A DNA stretch of 17,011 nt from UBA6168 sp964643005 (GCA_964643005.1 CAZXQI010000084.1:1-17011), one strand, 5' to 3'; positions 7,639 to 15,230 are shown, counted from the stretch's first letter. The notes: generated by a model from the letters alone, not told the origin. A program made the numbers and translations.

Positions 7639-8574
7639 TTACTCCTTCTCGCCGTCTTCCAACAAAAAGCGGAGATTTCTTTTCAAGCCTTCGTATTTCG
7701 TGCGCTTGACGGCTGATTTTCTAAAAACTTCGCGAAAAACCTCCTCCGTGATTTCGTGCCATTCCTCTTTAGTCATCTCCATCAATTTGGGAGAAGGGTC
7801 GAAATCAGGTTCATTATGGGGCGTCGAAAAGCGATTCCAGGGGCACACCTCCTGACAGATATCGCAGCCGAATACCCTGTTTTCCATTTTCCTTTTAAAC
7901 TCCTCTGGTATGGCTTCTTTCAATTCAATCGTCAGGTAGCTGATGCACTTAGAGCCGTCGAGGAAGTACCCCTCCGGGGAAATGGCCTGGGTCGGGCAGG
8001 CGTCAATGCAGCGTCGACAGGTTCCGCAGTGATCGCGGATGGGGTTGTCCGGTTCGAGTTCCAAATCCAGAATCAGTTCGGCGAGGAAAAAGTAACTGCC
8101 GGCTTTGGGGTTGATAATCAGCGTGTTCTTGCCCTGCCAGCCAATGCCGGTTCTCCTGGCCCATTCGCCTTCCATCACGGGCGCCGAGTCGGTGAAGCAG
8201 CGGCCATTTACTTCGTCGATATTTTCTTCAATAAATTGGAGGAGGCTTTTCAATTTTCTTTTTATGACAAAATGGTAATCCTCGCCGTAGGCGTAGCGCG
8301 CCAGTATCGGCGCCTCCGGATCCTGCTGATTTTCTTTGGGGAAATAATTGTGCATCAGCATGATGACCGACTTGGCGCCGGGAACTAATTTGGTGGGGTC
8401 TGTGCGCAGGTCAAAATGGTTGGCCATGTAACCCATTTTGCCGTTGAAGCCGTGATTGAGCCAATCTTCCAACTTGCGAGCCTGCTCGTCCAAGCGCTGC
8501 GCTTTGGCAAAGCCCACAAAAGAAAAGCCGAGTCGCTGAGCTTCTGTGCGTATGAGATGAGATGCATTTTTCAT
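7639..8574 (-). CDS. queG: Epoxyqueuosine reductase
   Basis: This 311-residue protein is QueG, the cobalamin- and iron-sulfur-dependent enzyme that reduces epoxyqueuosine to queuosine in the anticodon of tRNAs with GUN anticodons. The N-terminal domain has the conserved FTDSAPVMEGEWARRTGIGWQGKN stretch (127-150, given here in two parts as DSAPVMEGEWARR and GIGWQGKN), with the proposed catalytic Asp129. Two 4Fe-4S clusters are supplied by eight cysteines: Cys183, 186, 189 and 193 (CGTCRRCIDACP), Cys210, and Cys237, 240 and 244 (CDICQEVCPWN). The HEAT-like C-terminal extension seen in some family members is absent; the length is typical of the shorter form. Its ATG overlaps the pcrA stop as ATGA, so it is likely translated by coupling from the pcrA message. 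No other queuosine gene is in the window. Confidence 0.96.
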   Translation of the reverse strand: MKNASHLIRTEAQRLGFSFVGFAKAQRLDEQARKLEDWLNHGFNGKMGYMANHFDLRTDPTKLVPGAKSVIMLMHNYFPKENQQDPEAPILARYAYGEDYHFVIKRKLKSLLQFIEENIDEVNGRCFTDSAPVMEGEWARRTGIGWQGKNTLIINPKAGSYFFLAELILDLELEPDNPIRDHCGTCRRCIDACPTQAISPEGYFLDGSKCISYLTIELKEAIPEEFKRKMENRVFGCDICQEVCPWNRFSTPHNEPDFDPSPKLMEMTKEEWHEITEEVFREVFRKSAVKRTKYEGLKRNLRFLLEDGEKE

Positions 8575-10955
8575 TCTACTATCTGCAATTTTGCAAACTT
8601 AAGCATGATCCGCTTCTGCTTGTCCGCCTCCAATTCCCGGAAAAAAATCGTCGCCATCCGCTTGTCCCGGGCGCCGTCAATGGCCAGCACTTTCCCTTCG
8701 CCAAATTTCAGGTGCAATACCTTCATGCCCGTCTGAATCTGATCGGGGGAGCTGGGTTTGAAAGTAGCGGGATCTGCTCGTAGCATATCGTTCCGGGAGG
8801 AAGATTGGGGTTTGAAACTCCCCGTGACGCCAGAAGTCGCTCTTCCCCTTTCCGCACTCTCTCCGGAGGCGGCTTTATCAAAACGGCTGAAGGGAGCGCC
8901 GCCTTTGGCGCCAATGGGCGAAGCGGCGTCGAGGTGCTCCAATTTTATTTCATCCAAAAAGCGGCTGGGTGGATTGTATCGCTCTTGCCCATAACGATAG
9001 CGACTGGCCGCATAGCTCAGGGTCAGAAACTCCTGCGCCCGGGTGATGGCCACATAAAACAGGCGGCGCTCTTCGTCTAATCCTTCGGGTGTGTCCATGC
9101 TCATAAAGCCAGGGAAAAGCTGCTCTTCCAATCCAGCTACGAATATGCTTTTGAACTCCAGTCCTTTGGCGGAGTGGACGGACATGAGCGTCACGTAATC
9201 GCCTCCTTCCTTCACTTCATCCTGATCGGTCATCAGGGCGATATTTTGAAGGTAAGCCGCCAGCGATTTATCAAAAAACCTGTCCTGCACCGTATCCGAT
9301 TCGGCGTCTAATGAGGCTCCACCTGTCTGCTCAAAATCTGCTACCACGTCGTCCTCCACAAAGTTTCTGATGCCATCCAGTAATCCCGTTATATTGTCCA
9401 TTCTGGCGAGACCTTCAACCGTGGTATCTTTTTTCAAATCATCTAAGACGCCGGAGCGGCGGGCAATGTACTCCGCCACGCTGTAAGCGTCTGCCGTCTG
9501 CGCCCTGTGTGAAAAATCGCGGATCATCTGTGCAAAGTCCTCAATGGCATTTTTGGTGCGGGCCGGCAATTCAGCCTGGGAAAGAATTTCCCACAGCGGC
9601 CTGCTCTGCGCATCGGCCAAAGCGCTCAGCTTCTCGACGGTCGTTCCACCAATGGCTCTCTTGGGATAGTTGATTACGCGGCGCAGGGCTTCGTCGTCTT
9701 TTTGATTGATCGCCAGACGCAGATAGGCGAGGAGGTCTTTGATTTCTTTGCGTTGGTAGAAAGACATGCCGCCAAAGACCTTGTATGGAATATTGAAATG
9801 TCGCAGGTATTCTTCAAAGACCCTCGACTGGGAATTGGTGCGATAGAGGACGGCAATCTCGGAATTGGAAAGGTGCCAGCGGTTTTTTTGCTCAATAATC
9901 GTGTCGGCGACCCGCTTTCCTTCTTCGCCGTCCGTCATGGCTTTGATGACTTTGATGCGCTGGCCTTCGCCCTTGTCGGAGAAGATCGTCTTTTTAATCT
10001 GGTTCCTGTTGACGGAAATCACCTCATTCGCAGCCTCCACAATATGCCCGGTAGAGCGGTAGTTCTGTTCGAGTTTGAAAATCTTAATCCCATACGGTTG
10101 AAAGTCTTTTTCAAAGTCGAGGATATTCTGGATAGTGGCGCCCCGGAAGGCGTAAATACTCTGCGCGTCATCTCCCACGACGCAGATATTTCGGGGGCTT
10201 CCCTCGTAGTTGATGAACTTCCTCACTATGGCGTACTGTAGGTGGTTGGTGTCCTGAAATTCATCCACGAGAAGGTAGCGAAATTTTGCGCGGTACTTAT
10301 CCGTCACATCGGGATTATTCTGGAACAGCTCATACAGTCGAAACAGCAGATCGTCAAAGTCCATAGCGCCGGAGCGCTTGCAACGAGCGGTATATTTTTC
10401 ATAAATCTGATGGAAAAAGGGGCGTCTGGTCTGCCTGTCCTCCTCCATTAAATCGGTGCGAGCGGGATAAGTTTTGGGGGTAATCAGATTGCTTTTACAG
10501 GAGGAGATGCGGGCGCGAATATTGTTCACATTGTACTGTTCTCTGCTCAGATTCATCTCGCTGATGATCGAACTGAGGACGCTTTTTGTGTCGTCGGCAT
10601 CGTAAATTGTGAAGTTAGAAGGGTAGCCGATGCGCTCTGCCTCTACTCGCAATATCCGTGCAAACAGAGAGTGGAAAGTCCCCGCCCAAACGCGGTTGGC
10701 TCTCGGCCCCACAACTTTTTCGATGCGCTGTTGCATTTCACGGGCAGCCTTATTGGTAAAGGTCAGCGCCATGATTTCCCAGGGCGCCGCGCCTTTTTCA
10801 ATCAGGTGGGCAATGCGAAAGGTCAGCACCCGGGTCTTACCTGAGCCAGGGCCGGCGACGACAAGCACGGGGCCTTCCGTTGCGGTCACAGCCTGGCGCT
10901 GCACGTCGTTGAGTAGATCGAGATAAGAACTTTTGGGCTGTGTAGTTGCAGACAT
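8571..10955 (-). CDS. pcrA: UvrD/PcrA-type ATP-dependent 3'-5' DNA helicase
   Basis: This 794-residue superfamily-1A helicase unwinds DNA during excision repair, replication restart and removal of RecA filaments. All core motifs are present: Q motif LNDVQRQAV (15-23), Walker A AGPGSGKT (34-41), Walker B LLVDEFQDTN (228-237), motif III GDDAQSIYAFRGA (261-273), motif IV NYRSTGHI, motif V TLMSVHSAKGLEF (589-601) and motif VI EERRLFYVAITRAQ (628-641). A disordered Ser/Pro-rich stretch (about 675-738) leads to a C-terminal Tudor-like PcrA/UvrD tail (MKVLHLKFGEGKVLAIDG). I chose the ATG at 10955. A longer frame from a TTG at 10991 would start inside the promoter -7 element (TACCTTTG). The gene is first in a two-gene unit with queG. 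UvrD and PcrA cannot be told apart firmly by eye. Confidence 0.93.
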   Translation of the reverse strand: MSATTQPKSSYLDLLNDVQRQAVTATEGPVLVVAGPGSGKTRVLTFRIAHLIEKGAAPWEIMALTFTNKAAREMQQRIEKVVGPRANRVWAGTFHSLFARILRVEAERIGYPSNFTIYDADDTKSVLSSIISEMNLSREQYNVNNIRARISSCKSNLITPKTYPARTDLMEEDRQTRRPFFHQIYEKYTARCKRSGAMDFDDLLFRLYELFQNNPDVTDKYRAKFRYLLVDEFQDTNHLQYAIVRKFINYEGSPRNICVVGDDAQSIYAFRGATIQNILDFEKDFQPYGIKIFKLEQNYRSTGHIVEAANEVISVNRNQIKKTIFSDKGEGQRIKVIKAMTDGEEGKRVADTIIEQKNRWHLSNSEIAVLYRTNSQSRVFEEYLRHFNIPYKVFGGMSFYQRKEIKDLLAYLRLAINQKDDEALRRVINYPKRAIGGTTVEKLSALADAQSRPLWEILSQAELPARTKNAIEDFAQMIRDFSHRAQTADAYSVAEYIARRSGVLDDLKKDTTVEGLARMDNITGLLDGIRNFVEDDVVADFEQTGGASLDAESDTVQDRFFDKSLAAYLQNIALMTDQDEVKEGGDYVTLMSVHSAKGLEFKSIFVAGLEEQLFPGFMSMDTPEGLDEERRLFYVAITRAQEFLTLSYAASRYRYGQERYNPPSRFLDEIKLEHLDAASPIGAKGGAPFSRFDKAASGESAERGRATSGVTGSFKPQSSSRNDMLRADPATFKPSSPDQIQTGMKVLHLKFGEGKVLAIDGARDKRMATIFFRELEADKQKRIMLKFAKLQIVE

Positions 10956-10988
10956 TAATTTTTGCTTTATTGAAAAAACGGAGGTCTG

Positions 10989-11017
10989 CAAAGGTAAGGA
11001 AATAGGAATGCGGGCAA
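10989..11017 (-). promoter_or_regulatory. Bacteroidota-type promoter of pcrA-queG
   Basis: On the minus strand, TTG (11017-11015), an 18-base spacer and TACCTTTG (10996-10989), followed by C, match the -33/-7 pattern of the phylum. Transcription would begin near 10983, leaving a leader of about 30 bases before the ATG at 10955. The match rules against the upstream TTG start. Confidence 0.6.
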
Positions 11018-11151
11018 GGGGATTTTTGGGAGCATACGTTTCTGAGTCGGCTATAACTTATGCCTTAAAATGTATTCGGAAAGAGGTCAGCCAATTGCCA
11101 GCCTACTTTTATACTTTTATTTAAGTGGGGAATTAAGCGACGCAGCCTTTG

Positions 11152-12093
11152 TCAATTTTCTGGATTGGCTGCTTTATTCTCCTGGTCGAGGCGGATTTTG
11201 GCGACGAGTTTGACTGGCAGGCCTACTATTTTTGCAATTTGCTCATTCGACCATGAGGGGTATTTCGTCAAAAGGTTTTCAGTAATCTCTTGTTAGCTTT
11301 TTCTGACACCTTTCTGTATGCCTTCTTCCACACCTTCTTCTCTTGCCTCCTGGAGTTGGTGTTCTCTAACTAATTCTAAGATTCCCATTGGCTCATTTTT
11401 TACGTTTTCAATACTGTTAAATTCAAATCCAAATTTATCAAAGTATTCTTTGCTCTCAAAACGAACATAGTTTTTTAAAAATTCTAAAAATAAATGCGTC
11501 TGATCTATATCGTATCCGTGTTCTCTAAAATCGCGATACAGGCTTGTTTTAACTTTCAGTAAGGTTTCATCATCCCATTTTGATTTCAGGCCGGGTATGG
11601 CAGCCTTCATTACCCATGACCAGGGGTTTTCCATGTCGGGGAAGTCCTGATCCCGGTAATCAGCCAGTTTAAAAATTGGATATTCATACTTCAGGCGGGT
11701 TCCGGCGAATTCTTCAAGGTAAAAATTCGGTCGCCATTTTATATTTGAATCCGTCAAAATAACCAAGGTGGCGATGGGGACTTTAAAGTAGTCTTTCAGC
11801 CGGTAGAAATAGGTGAACATGCGCTGTGGGAAATGCTTGTCCCGATAGCCCTGCACTTCGATGTGAATTAAAAAGCACTTCTCATCTCCGTTTTTCAGCC
11901 ACACCTTCACCAGCAAATCTACCCGCTTGTGTGTTTCCTCCGACTCAGGGAAAATCTGCTTTAGCTCTTTGTCCAAAACTTCAAAACATCTCTTCTATTC
12001 AATGAAAGGATTTAAATCAGGGAAGTAAAAAGCAATGGCCTCCGGGAAGAAGTCTTCCAGTATGGCCTTCCATAGTTTGTCCTGTGTAAGCAT
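11152..12093 (-). pseudogene. Rpn/PD-(D/E)XK nuclease-transposase-like gene, interrupted by two in-frame stops
   Basis: From the ATG at 12093 one frame reads MLTQDKLWKAILEDFFPEA, then FYFPDLNPFIE, then TAG at codon 33 (11997-11995). It resumes as KRCFEVLDKELKQIFPES and runs to a second stop, TAA, at codon 267 (11295-11293), then resumes again as QEITENLLTKYPSWSNEQIA and ends at TGA (11154-11152). All three parts keep the same frame and read like one 313-codon member of the Rpn/YhgA-like PD-(D/E)XK family. The nuclease core RVDLLVKVWLKNGDEK...FLIHIEVQ puts Asp59 and the Glu79-x-Gln81 motif in place, and the EGVEEGIQKG tail is typical. The first stop probably replaced a Trp codon (TGG to TAG). 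The middle part alone (11293-11976, from a TTG) is open for 227 codons but lacks the conserved N-terminus. Family members are implicated in RecA-independent recombination. I judge it a decaying gene; sequencing error or readthrough would be the alternatives. Confidence 0.8.
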
Positions 12094-12177
12094 TTTCTCA
12101 TTTTTTATCCAAACAAAAATTAGAGCCAGTCCCTCCCTCTGTTTTTCAGCCCAACCGCTGGTAAGCCTGGCGCCTCT

Positions 12178-12522
12178 TTATTGGGAGCTTTCCAGTTCTT
12201 CCCAATACTCTACTGCCCGCCTCGTGTGGGGGATGCAAATCGAGCCGCCCACCAAATTGGCGATGGCAAAGACCTCGAACACTTCCTCCCTTGTAACTCC
12301 TTTTTCATGGCAGGTACCGAGATGGTAGCGGATACAGTCGTCGCAGCGCAGCACCATGGAGGCTACGAGGCCCAGCAGTTCTTTGGTTTTGCCGTCCAGA
12401 GCCCCGTCTTCATAAGCGATTTTATCCAGTGCAAAAAAGCGGTTGAGAGCTTTGTTGCTTTGGACAAATATCTTCTCGTTCATCTTTGAACGATAATCGT
12501 TGAAATCATTAATCAAACTCAT
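12178..12522 (-). CDS. AhpD/carboxymuconolactone decarboxylase-like protein
   Basis: This 114-residue protein belongs to the AhpD-like/CMD superfamily of small all-helical, often oligomeric proteins. Residues 60-67 (CDDCIRYH) supply the CxxC...H motif that in AhpD supports thiol-disulfide (peroxidase-related) chemistry. The preceding GKTKELLGLVASMVLR and following GVTREEVFEVFAIANLVGG are the usual helices. The motif suggests a redox role rather than true carboxymuconolactone decarboxylation, but the partner is unknown; no AhpC or peroxiredoxin gene is adjacent. It lies 84 bases upstream of the broken Rpn gene. A short dyad (GCAAA TT TTTGC, 12527-12538) sits just before the ATG, over the likely leader. 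Confidence 0.88.
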   Translation of the reverse strand: MSLINDFNDYRSKMNEKIFVQSNKALNRFFALDKIAYEDGALDGKTKELLGLVASMVLRCDDCIRYHLGTCHEKGVTREEVFEVFAIANLVGGSICIPHTRRAVEYWEELESSQ

Positions 12523-12608
12523 ATCAGCAAATTTTTGCAGCGTCCTGCAATGCCCGGCGCCGCCTTTTTATTTATTTTTCAAAAGGTTCAAACTTCAGAT
12601 AATATTAG

Positions 12609-12842
12609 TCATGCCGCATAGATGTTTCGTATCCAACAGACTGGAGAGTAGGAATTGGGAATCGTATCTGTTAGAATTGAGGCTTCGTCCCGCACCATTC
12701 TAAAGCGCATATAGTCCGATGCAGGTCTTGCCCGGAAGTAGTCAAAAATCGTTTTGGACTGAACATTTTTTGGAGTGGAAGGCGTGCAGGAGAAAATCCA
12801 GTGCGAAATAGAAGCAGCTAAGAGGAGGAGTAATTTTTTCAT
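12609..12842 (-). CDS. Small predicted lipoprotein
   Basis: This 77-residue product starts at the ATG at 12842 with a lipoprotein signal peptide: MKKLLLLLAASISHWIFSC, with lysines, a hydrophobic stretch and a cysteine at residue 19. The -3 to +1 residues are I-F-S-C, a loose lipobox acceptable in this phylum. The mature part is only about 59 residues, rich in aromatic and charged residues (TIFDYFRARPASDYMRFRMV) and ending CWIRNIYAA; I recognise no domain. A TTG at 12857 would add five residues but has no support. The gene has its own -7 element and a preceding terminator, which supports expression as a separate unit. It could be a small envelope protein or a remnant of a longer one. Confidence 0.6.
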   Translation of the reverse strand: MKKLLLLLAASISHWIFSCTPSTPKNVQSKTIFDYFRARPASDYMRFRMVRDEASILTDTIPNSYSPVCWIRNIYAA

Positions 12843-12900
12843 AGCGCTGATTTTCAATCAAAGTTACAAATTGAGATCAGCTAATTGAAAATCGCTATGA
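12839..12900. repeat. Inverted repeat surrounding the lipoprotein promoter and start
   Basis: The right arm ATTGAAAATCGCTATGA (12884-12900) is the reverse complement of the left arm 12839-12858, except for a 3-base GCT insertion in the left arm after TCATAGC. The arms are 17 paired bases with a 25-base interior holding the -7 element; the left arm includes the ATG. It could be an operator, or an RNA hairpin in readthrough transcripts from the lyase gene. Confidence 0.7.
12859..12866 (-). promoter_or_regulatory. -7 element of the lipoprotein gene
   Basis: TAACTTTG on the minus strand matches TAnnTTTG. A one-mismatch -33 (TTTC, 12890-12887) lies 20 bases upstream. The predicted start point is near 12852, giving a leader of about ten bases. 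The element sits between the arms of the inverted repeat at 12839-12900. Confidence 0.45.
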
Positions 12901-12905
12901 GAAAA

Positions 12906-12939
12906 GGAACCATCGGCTTATTCTCAGGCCGATGGTTCC
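12906..12939 (-). terminator. Intrinsic terminator after the lyase gene
   Basis: A perfect 12-bp stem (GGAACCATCGGC 12906-12917 pairing with GCCGATGGTTCC 12928-12939) with a 10-base loop is followed, on the minus strand, by TTTTCTC. It begins 12 bases after the lyase stop codon. Confidence 0.88.
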
Positions 12940-12951
12940 ACATTTTGTATG

Positions 12952-14352
12952 TTAACCCATGGACTCAAAACGAGCCTGGAAGAAGCGCAGGTACTTTGGT
13001 TCATACACCATCTCCAGTCCGAGGATGCGATCCCGCTGTTCATACACCTCGCTGATAGATTCCGCCACGACGTCCATGTGAGCCTGAGTATAGACTCTGC
13101 GTGGAATGGTTAGGCGCACCAGTTCTAATTTTGGATAGTAGTGGTCTCCGGTTTGCTTGTTTCGACCGGCTGAGACTATGCCGCGCTCCATGGTGCGGAT
13201 ACCCGAGTCGAGATAAACAGCGGCAGCCAGCGCCTGCGCCGGAAAGTTGATTTGCGGTACGTGAGGCAGAAATTTCCTGGCATCTAAAAAGACGCCGTGC
13301 GTGCCTATCGGCTTCACAATAGGGATGTTGTTTTCCAGGAGCCGCTTTCCTAAGTATTCAACTTGTCCTACCCTGGAGCGAATATGGTCATCCTGAACGG
13401 ATTCAGAAATGCCGATGGCAATAGCTTCCATGTCGCGTCCGGCCAGGCCTCCATAAGTATGAAGACCCTCGTACACGACCACCAGGTTGCGGGCTTCTTC
13501 AAACACATCTTTATCGTTGGTAGCTAAGAAGCCGCCAATGTTGACTAATGCATCCTTTTTGGCGCTCATGGTAGCGCCGTCAGTCAACGAGCAGATTTCC
13601 TTCACAATTTCGGCGACGCTTTTGTCGGCGTAGCCTTCTTCCCGCTGCTTGATTTGCCAGGCGTTTTCAGCCACCCTCGTCATGTCGTGGATGATAAGGA
13701 TACCGCTCTTTTGGCAATACGCCCTCAATTCCCGAAGGTTGGCCAGCGAAATGGGTTGACCGCCCGCCATGTTTACCGTGGTGGCAATACTGACGTATGG
13801 AATGTGCTCAGCCCCGTATTCCTTCACCAAGGCTTCTAATTTATTGAGATCTACGTTGCCTTTAAAGGGAAACTCATTTTCCGGATCATGGGCTTCATCA
13901 ACGATGATGTCGCGGAAAACGCCGCCGGCTAGTTCCTGGTGCAGACGGGTCGTCGTAAAATACATGTTGCCAGGCACGATATCGCCTTGCTTAATCAATA
14001 CCCTCGAAATAATATTCTCGGCTCCGCGCCCCTGGTGAGTAGGGACGAGGTATTTGTAGCCGTAATATTTTTTCACAGCGTCCTCAAGGTGGTAGTAGTT
14101 TTCGCTTCCCGCGTACGCTTCGTCTCCGAGCATGAGGCCGGCCCATTGCCGGTCGCTCATGGCATTTGTTCCGCTATCGGTGAGCAGGTCAATATAGACA
14201 TCTCTGGAGTGCAGGAGGAAGGTATTGTAGCCAGCTTCGACGAGCGCCGCTTTTCGTTCCTGATAGGTCGTCATCCTGACAGGTTCAATCATTTTAATCT
14301 TCCAGGGTTCTGCCCATGAGCGATGCCTGGATAGGTTGATTTCAAGTTCCAT
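12952..14352 (-). CDS. tpl: Beta-eliminating lyase, probably tyrosine phenol-lyase
   Basis: This 466-residue pyridoxal-phosphate enzyme belongs to the tryptophanase/tyrosine phenol-lyase family (fold type I). Tyrosine phenol-lyase (EC 4.1.99.2) splits L-tyrosine into phenol, pyruvate and ammonia. Aligned with the Citrobacter enzyme at a constant offset of 9, the PLP lysine is Lys266 (TMSAKKDALV), with Tyr80, Asp223 and Arg226 at cofactor-binding positions. The residues that separate the two activities match tyrosine phenol-lyase: Thr133 (YFTTTR; Thr124), Arg390 (RTMERG; Arg381) and Phe457 (LRFF; Phe448). Tryptophanase has Asp, Val and His there. The segment TNAMSDRQWAGLMLGDEAYAG also follows the phenol-lyase form. 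No tnaC-like leader or aromatic permease is adjacent, so it is a single-gene unit with its own promoter and terminator. Automatic annotation would probably call it tryptophanase. Confidence 0.9.
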   Translation of the reverse strand: MELEINLSRHRSWAEPWKIKMIEPVRMTTYQERKAALVEAGYNTFLLHSRDVYIDLLTDSGTNAMSDRQWAGLMLGDEAYAGSENYYHLEDAVKKYYGYKYLVPTHQGRGAENIISRVLIKQGDIVPGNMYFTTTRLHQELAGGVFRDIIVDEAHDPENEFPFKGNVDLNKLEALVKEYGAEHIPYVSIATTVNMAGGQPISLANLRELRAYCQKSGILIIHDMTRVAENAWQIKQREEGYADKSVAEIVKEICSLTDGATMSAKKDALVNIGGFLATNDKDVFEEARNLVVVYEGLHTYGGLAGRDMEAIAIGISESVQDDHIRSRVGQVEYLGKRLLENNIPIVKPIGTHGVFLDARKFLPHVPQINFPAQALAAAVYLDSGIRTMERGIVSAGRNKQTGDHYYPKLELVRLTIPRRVYTQAHMDVVAESISEVYEQRDRILGLEMVYEPKYLRFFQARFESMG

Positions 14353-14394
14353 TTTTATATTTTTTAATTGATAAATCGTTAATTATAGAGCGCG

Positions 14395-14402
14395 CAAAGA
14401 TA
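14395..14402 (-). promoter_or_regulatory. -7 promoter element of the lyase gene
   Basis: TATCTTTG followed by C on the minus strand matches TAnnTTTGC. Transcription would start near 14388, giving a leader of about 36 AT-rich bases before the ATG at 14352. I found no clear -33 TTTG at the right distance, so the call rests on the -7 element. Confidence 0.5.
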
Positions 14403-14532
14403 AACCAGGCGGGATAATAAAGGAGTGACTATTGTCAATTATGACATTCAGATGAGTAATAGGCGAAAGCTGCTTTTGGGAAGAGACTTCACTGATGGCG
14501 GGAGCAAAAAATGAGCGCTTTTTCTGAACAAA

Positions 14533-14564
14533 AACGGCTCGCAGCATGATTCCTGCGAGCCGTT
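14533..14564 (-). terminator. Intrinsic terminator after the RRM gene
   Basis: A perfect 12-bp stem (AACGGCTCGCAG 14533-14544 pairing with CTGCGAGCCGTT 14553-14564), with an 8-base loop, runs into TTTG on the minus strand (a run of five T counting the stem end). It lies 99 bases past the RRM stop. The rest of the 311-bp gap (14353-14663) holds the lyase promoter and nothing else I can support. Confidence 0.85.
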
Positions 14565-14663
14565 GTGGTTTGTTCAAAATTAGCAGAGTTCCGAACTGCT
14601 TATTCTCTCAAAAGGTAAAATGGCGTCTGGCCATATTGCGAGGAGAATCTTCGGAGGCTATGA

Positions 14664-15230
14664 TTAATAGTTATCCTTGTTATCGTATCTGTTGTAGCGG
14701 TCGCCGTCTCTGTCATAGCGATCTCTTCTTTCGTAGCGATCGTTGCGGTCATTGCGGTCATTATAGCGATCGTTGCGGTCATTGCGGTCATTATAGCGAT
14801 CGTTGCGGTCATTGCGGTCATTATAGCGGTCATTGCGGTCGCCGTAGCGGTTGTCTCGATTTCCACCTTGGTTGCCATACCTGCCGCCGCCACCGTAGCC
14901 GCCCGAGCCGCCCGAGCCGCCCCTGTTATATCCTCTGTATCCACCGCCTCCGCCATAGTCGCCGCTTCTGCGGTTATCGGGACGGTCATCTCTGGCCGTA
15001 GCTTCTTTTACAAAAATAGTTCTGCCCTGAAGTTCACTTTCATTGAGCGCCTGAATGGCCTCGTTGGCCTCGCTGTCTTCCGGCATTTCTACAAAGCCAA
15101 ATCCTTTGGATTTCCCCGTAGCGTAGTCCATAATAACTTTGGCAGAGGAAACCGCTCCAAATCGTTCAAAAGCAGCCCGAAGATCGTCGCTGGTAGTGTT
15201 GAAGTCCAGCTTAGCTACAAAAATATTCAT
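14664..15230 (-). CDS. RRM-domain RNA-binding protein with Gly-rich and NDR/YNDR-repeat tail
   Basis: This 188-residue protein has one RNA recognition motif at residues 1-80, with RNP2 IFVAKL (3-8) and RNP1 KGFGFVEM (42-49) intact. It should bind single-stranded RNA, and similar bacterial proteins are linked to cold response and RNA handling. A Gly-rich linker follows (about 89-125, with GGGGGYRG and GGSGGYGGGGR). The tail (about 125-188) has almost only Arg, Asp, Asn and Tyr, built on the decapeptide YNDRNDRNDR repeated about three times. It is low-complexity and likely disordered, a composition associated with RNA contacts and condensate formation. The tail is encoded by 30-bp tandem repeats. 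The ATG at 15230 begins directly at the first RRM strand. The gene has its own terminator and probably a long leader. Confidence 0.92.
   Translation of the reverse strand: MNIFVAKLDFNTTSDDLRAAFERFGAVSSAKVIMDYATGKSKGFGFVEMPEDSEANEAIQALNESELQGRTIFVKEATARDDRPDNRRSGDYGGGGGYRGYNRGGSGGSGGYGGGGRYGNQGGNRDNRYGDRNDRYNDRNDRNDRYNDRNDRNDRYNDRNDRNDRYERRDRYDRDGDRYNRYDNKDNY
14731..14840 (-). repeat. 30-bp tandem repeat inside the RRM gene
   Basis: Two identical 30-base units occupy 14761-14790 and 14791-14820. They are flanked by a near-identical unit at 14731-14760 (two changes) and a partial unit at 14821-14840. The period is a multiple of three, so unit gain or loss keeps the frame and changes the protein by ten residues. 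Confidence 0.92.

Noticed and set aside
7756..8388. 210-codon frame antisense to queG
   Set aside because: Shadow of queG; the cysteine motifs of QueG on the other strand settle the coding strand.
12839..12900. Invertible promoter (phase-variation switch)
   Set aside because: The interior is only 25 bp, much shorter than known invertible promoters, and no recombinase gene is in the window.
14383..14577. 64-codon minus-strand frame between the RRM and lyase genes
   Set aside because: It spans the RRM terminator and the lyase promoter element, so it is not a plausible gene.
14731..14840. 30-bp direct repeats that could be taken for a CRISPR array
   Set aside because: The units are adjacent with no unique spacers, are in frame with an RRM gene and encode its decapeptide tail.
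14546..15001. Plus-strand frame encoding a Cys/His-rich repeat protein (CGHCGHY type)
   Set aside because: It is the antisense reading of the tandem repeat in the RRM gene; repeats with a period divisible by three keep all frames open, and no separate start signals support it.
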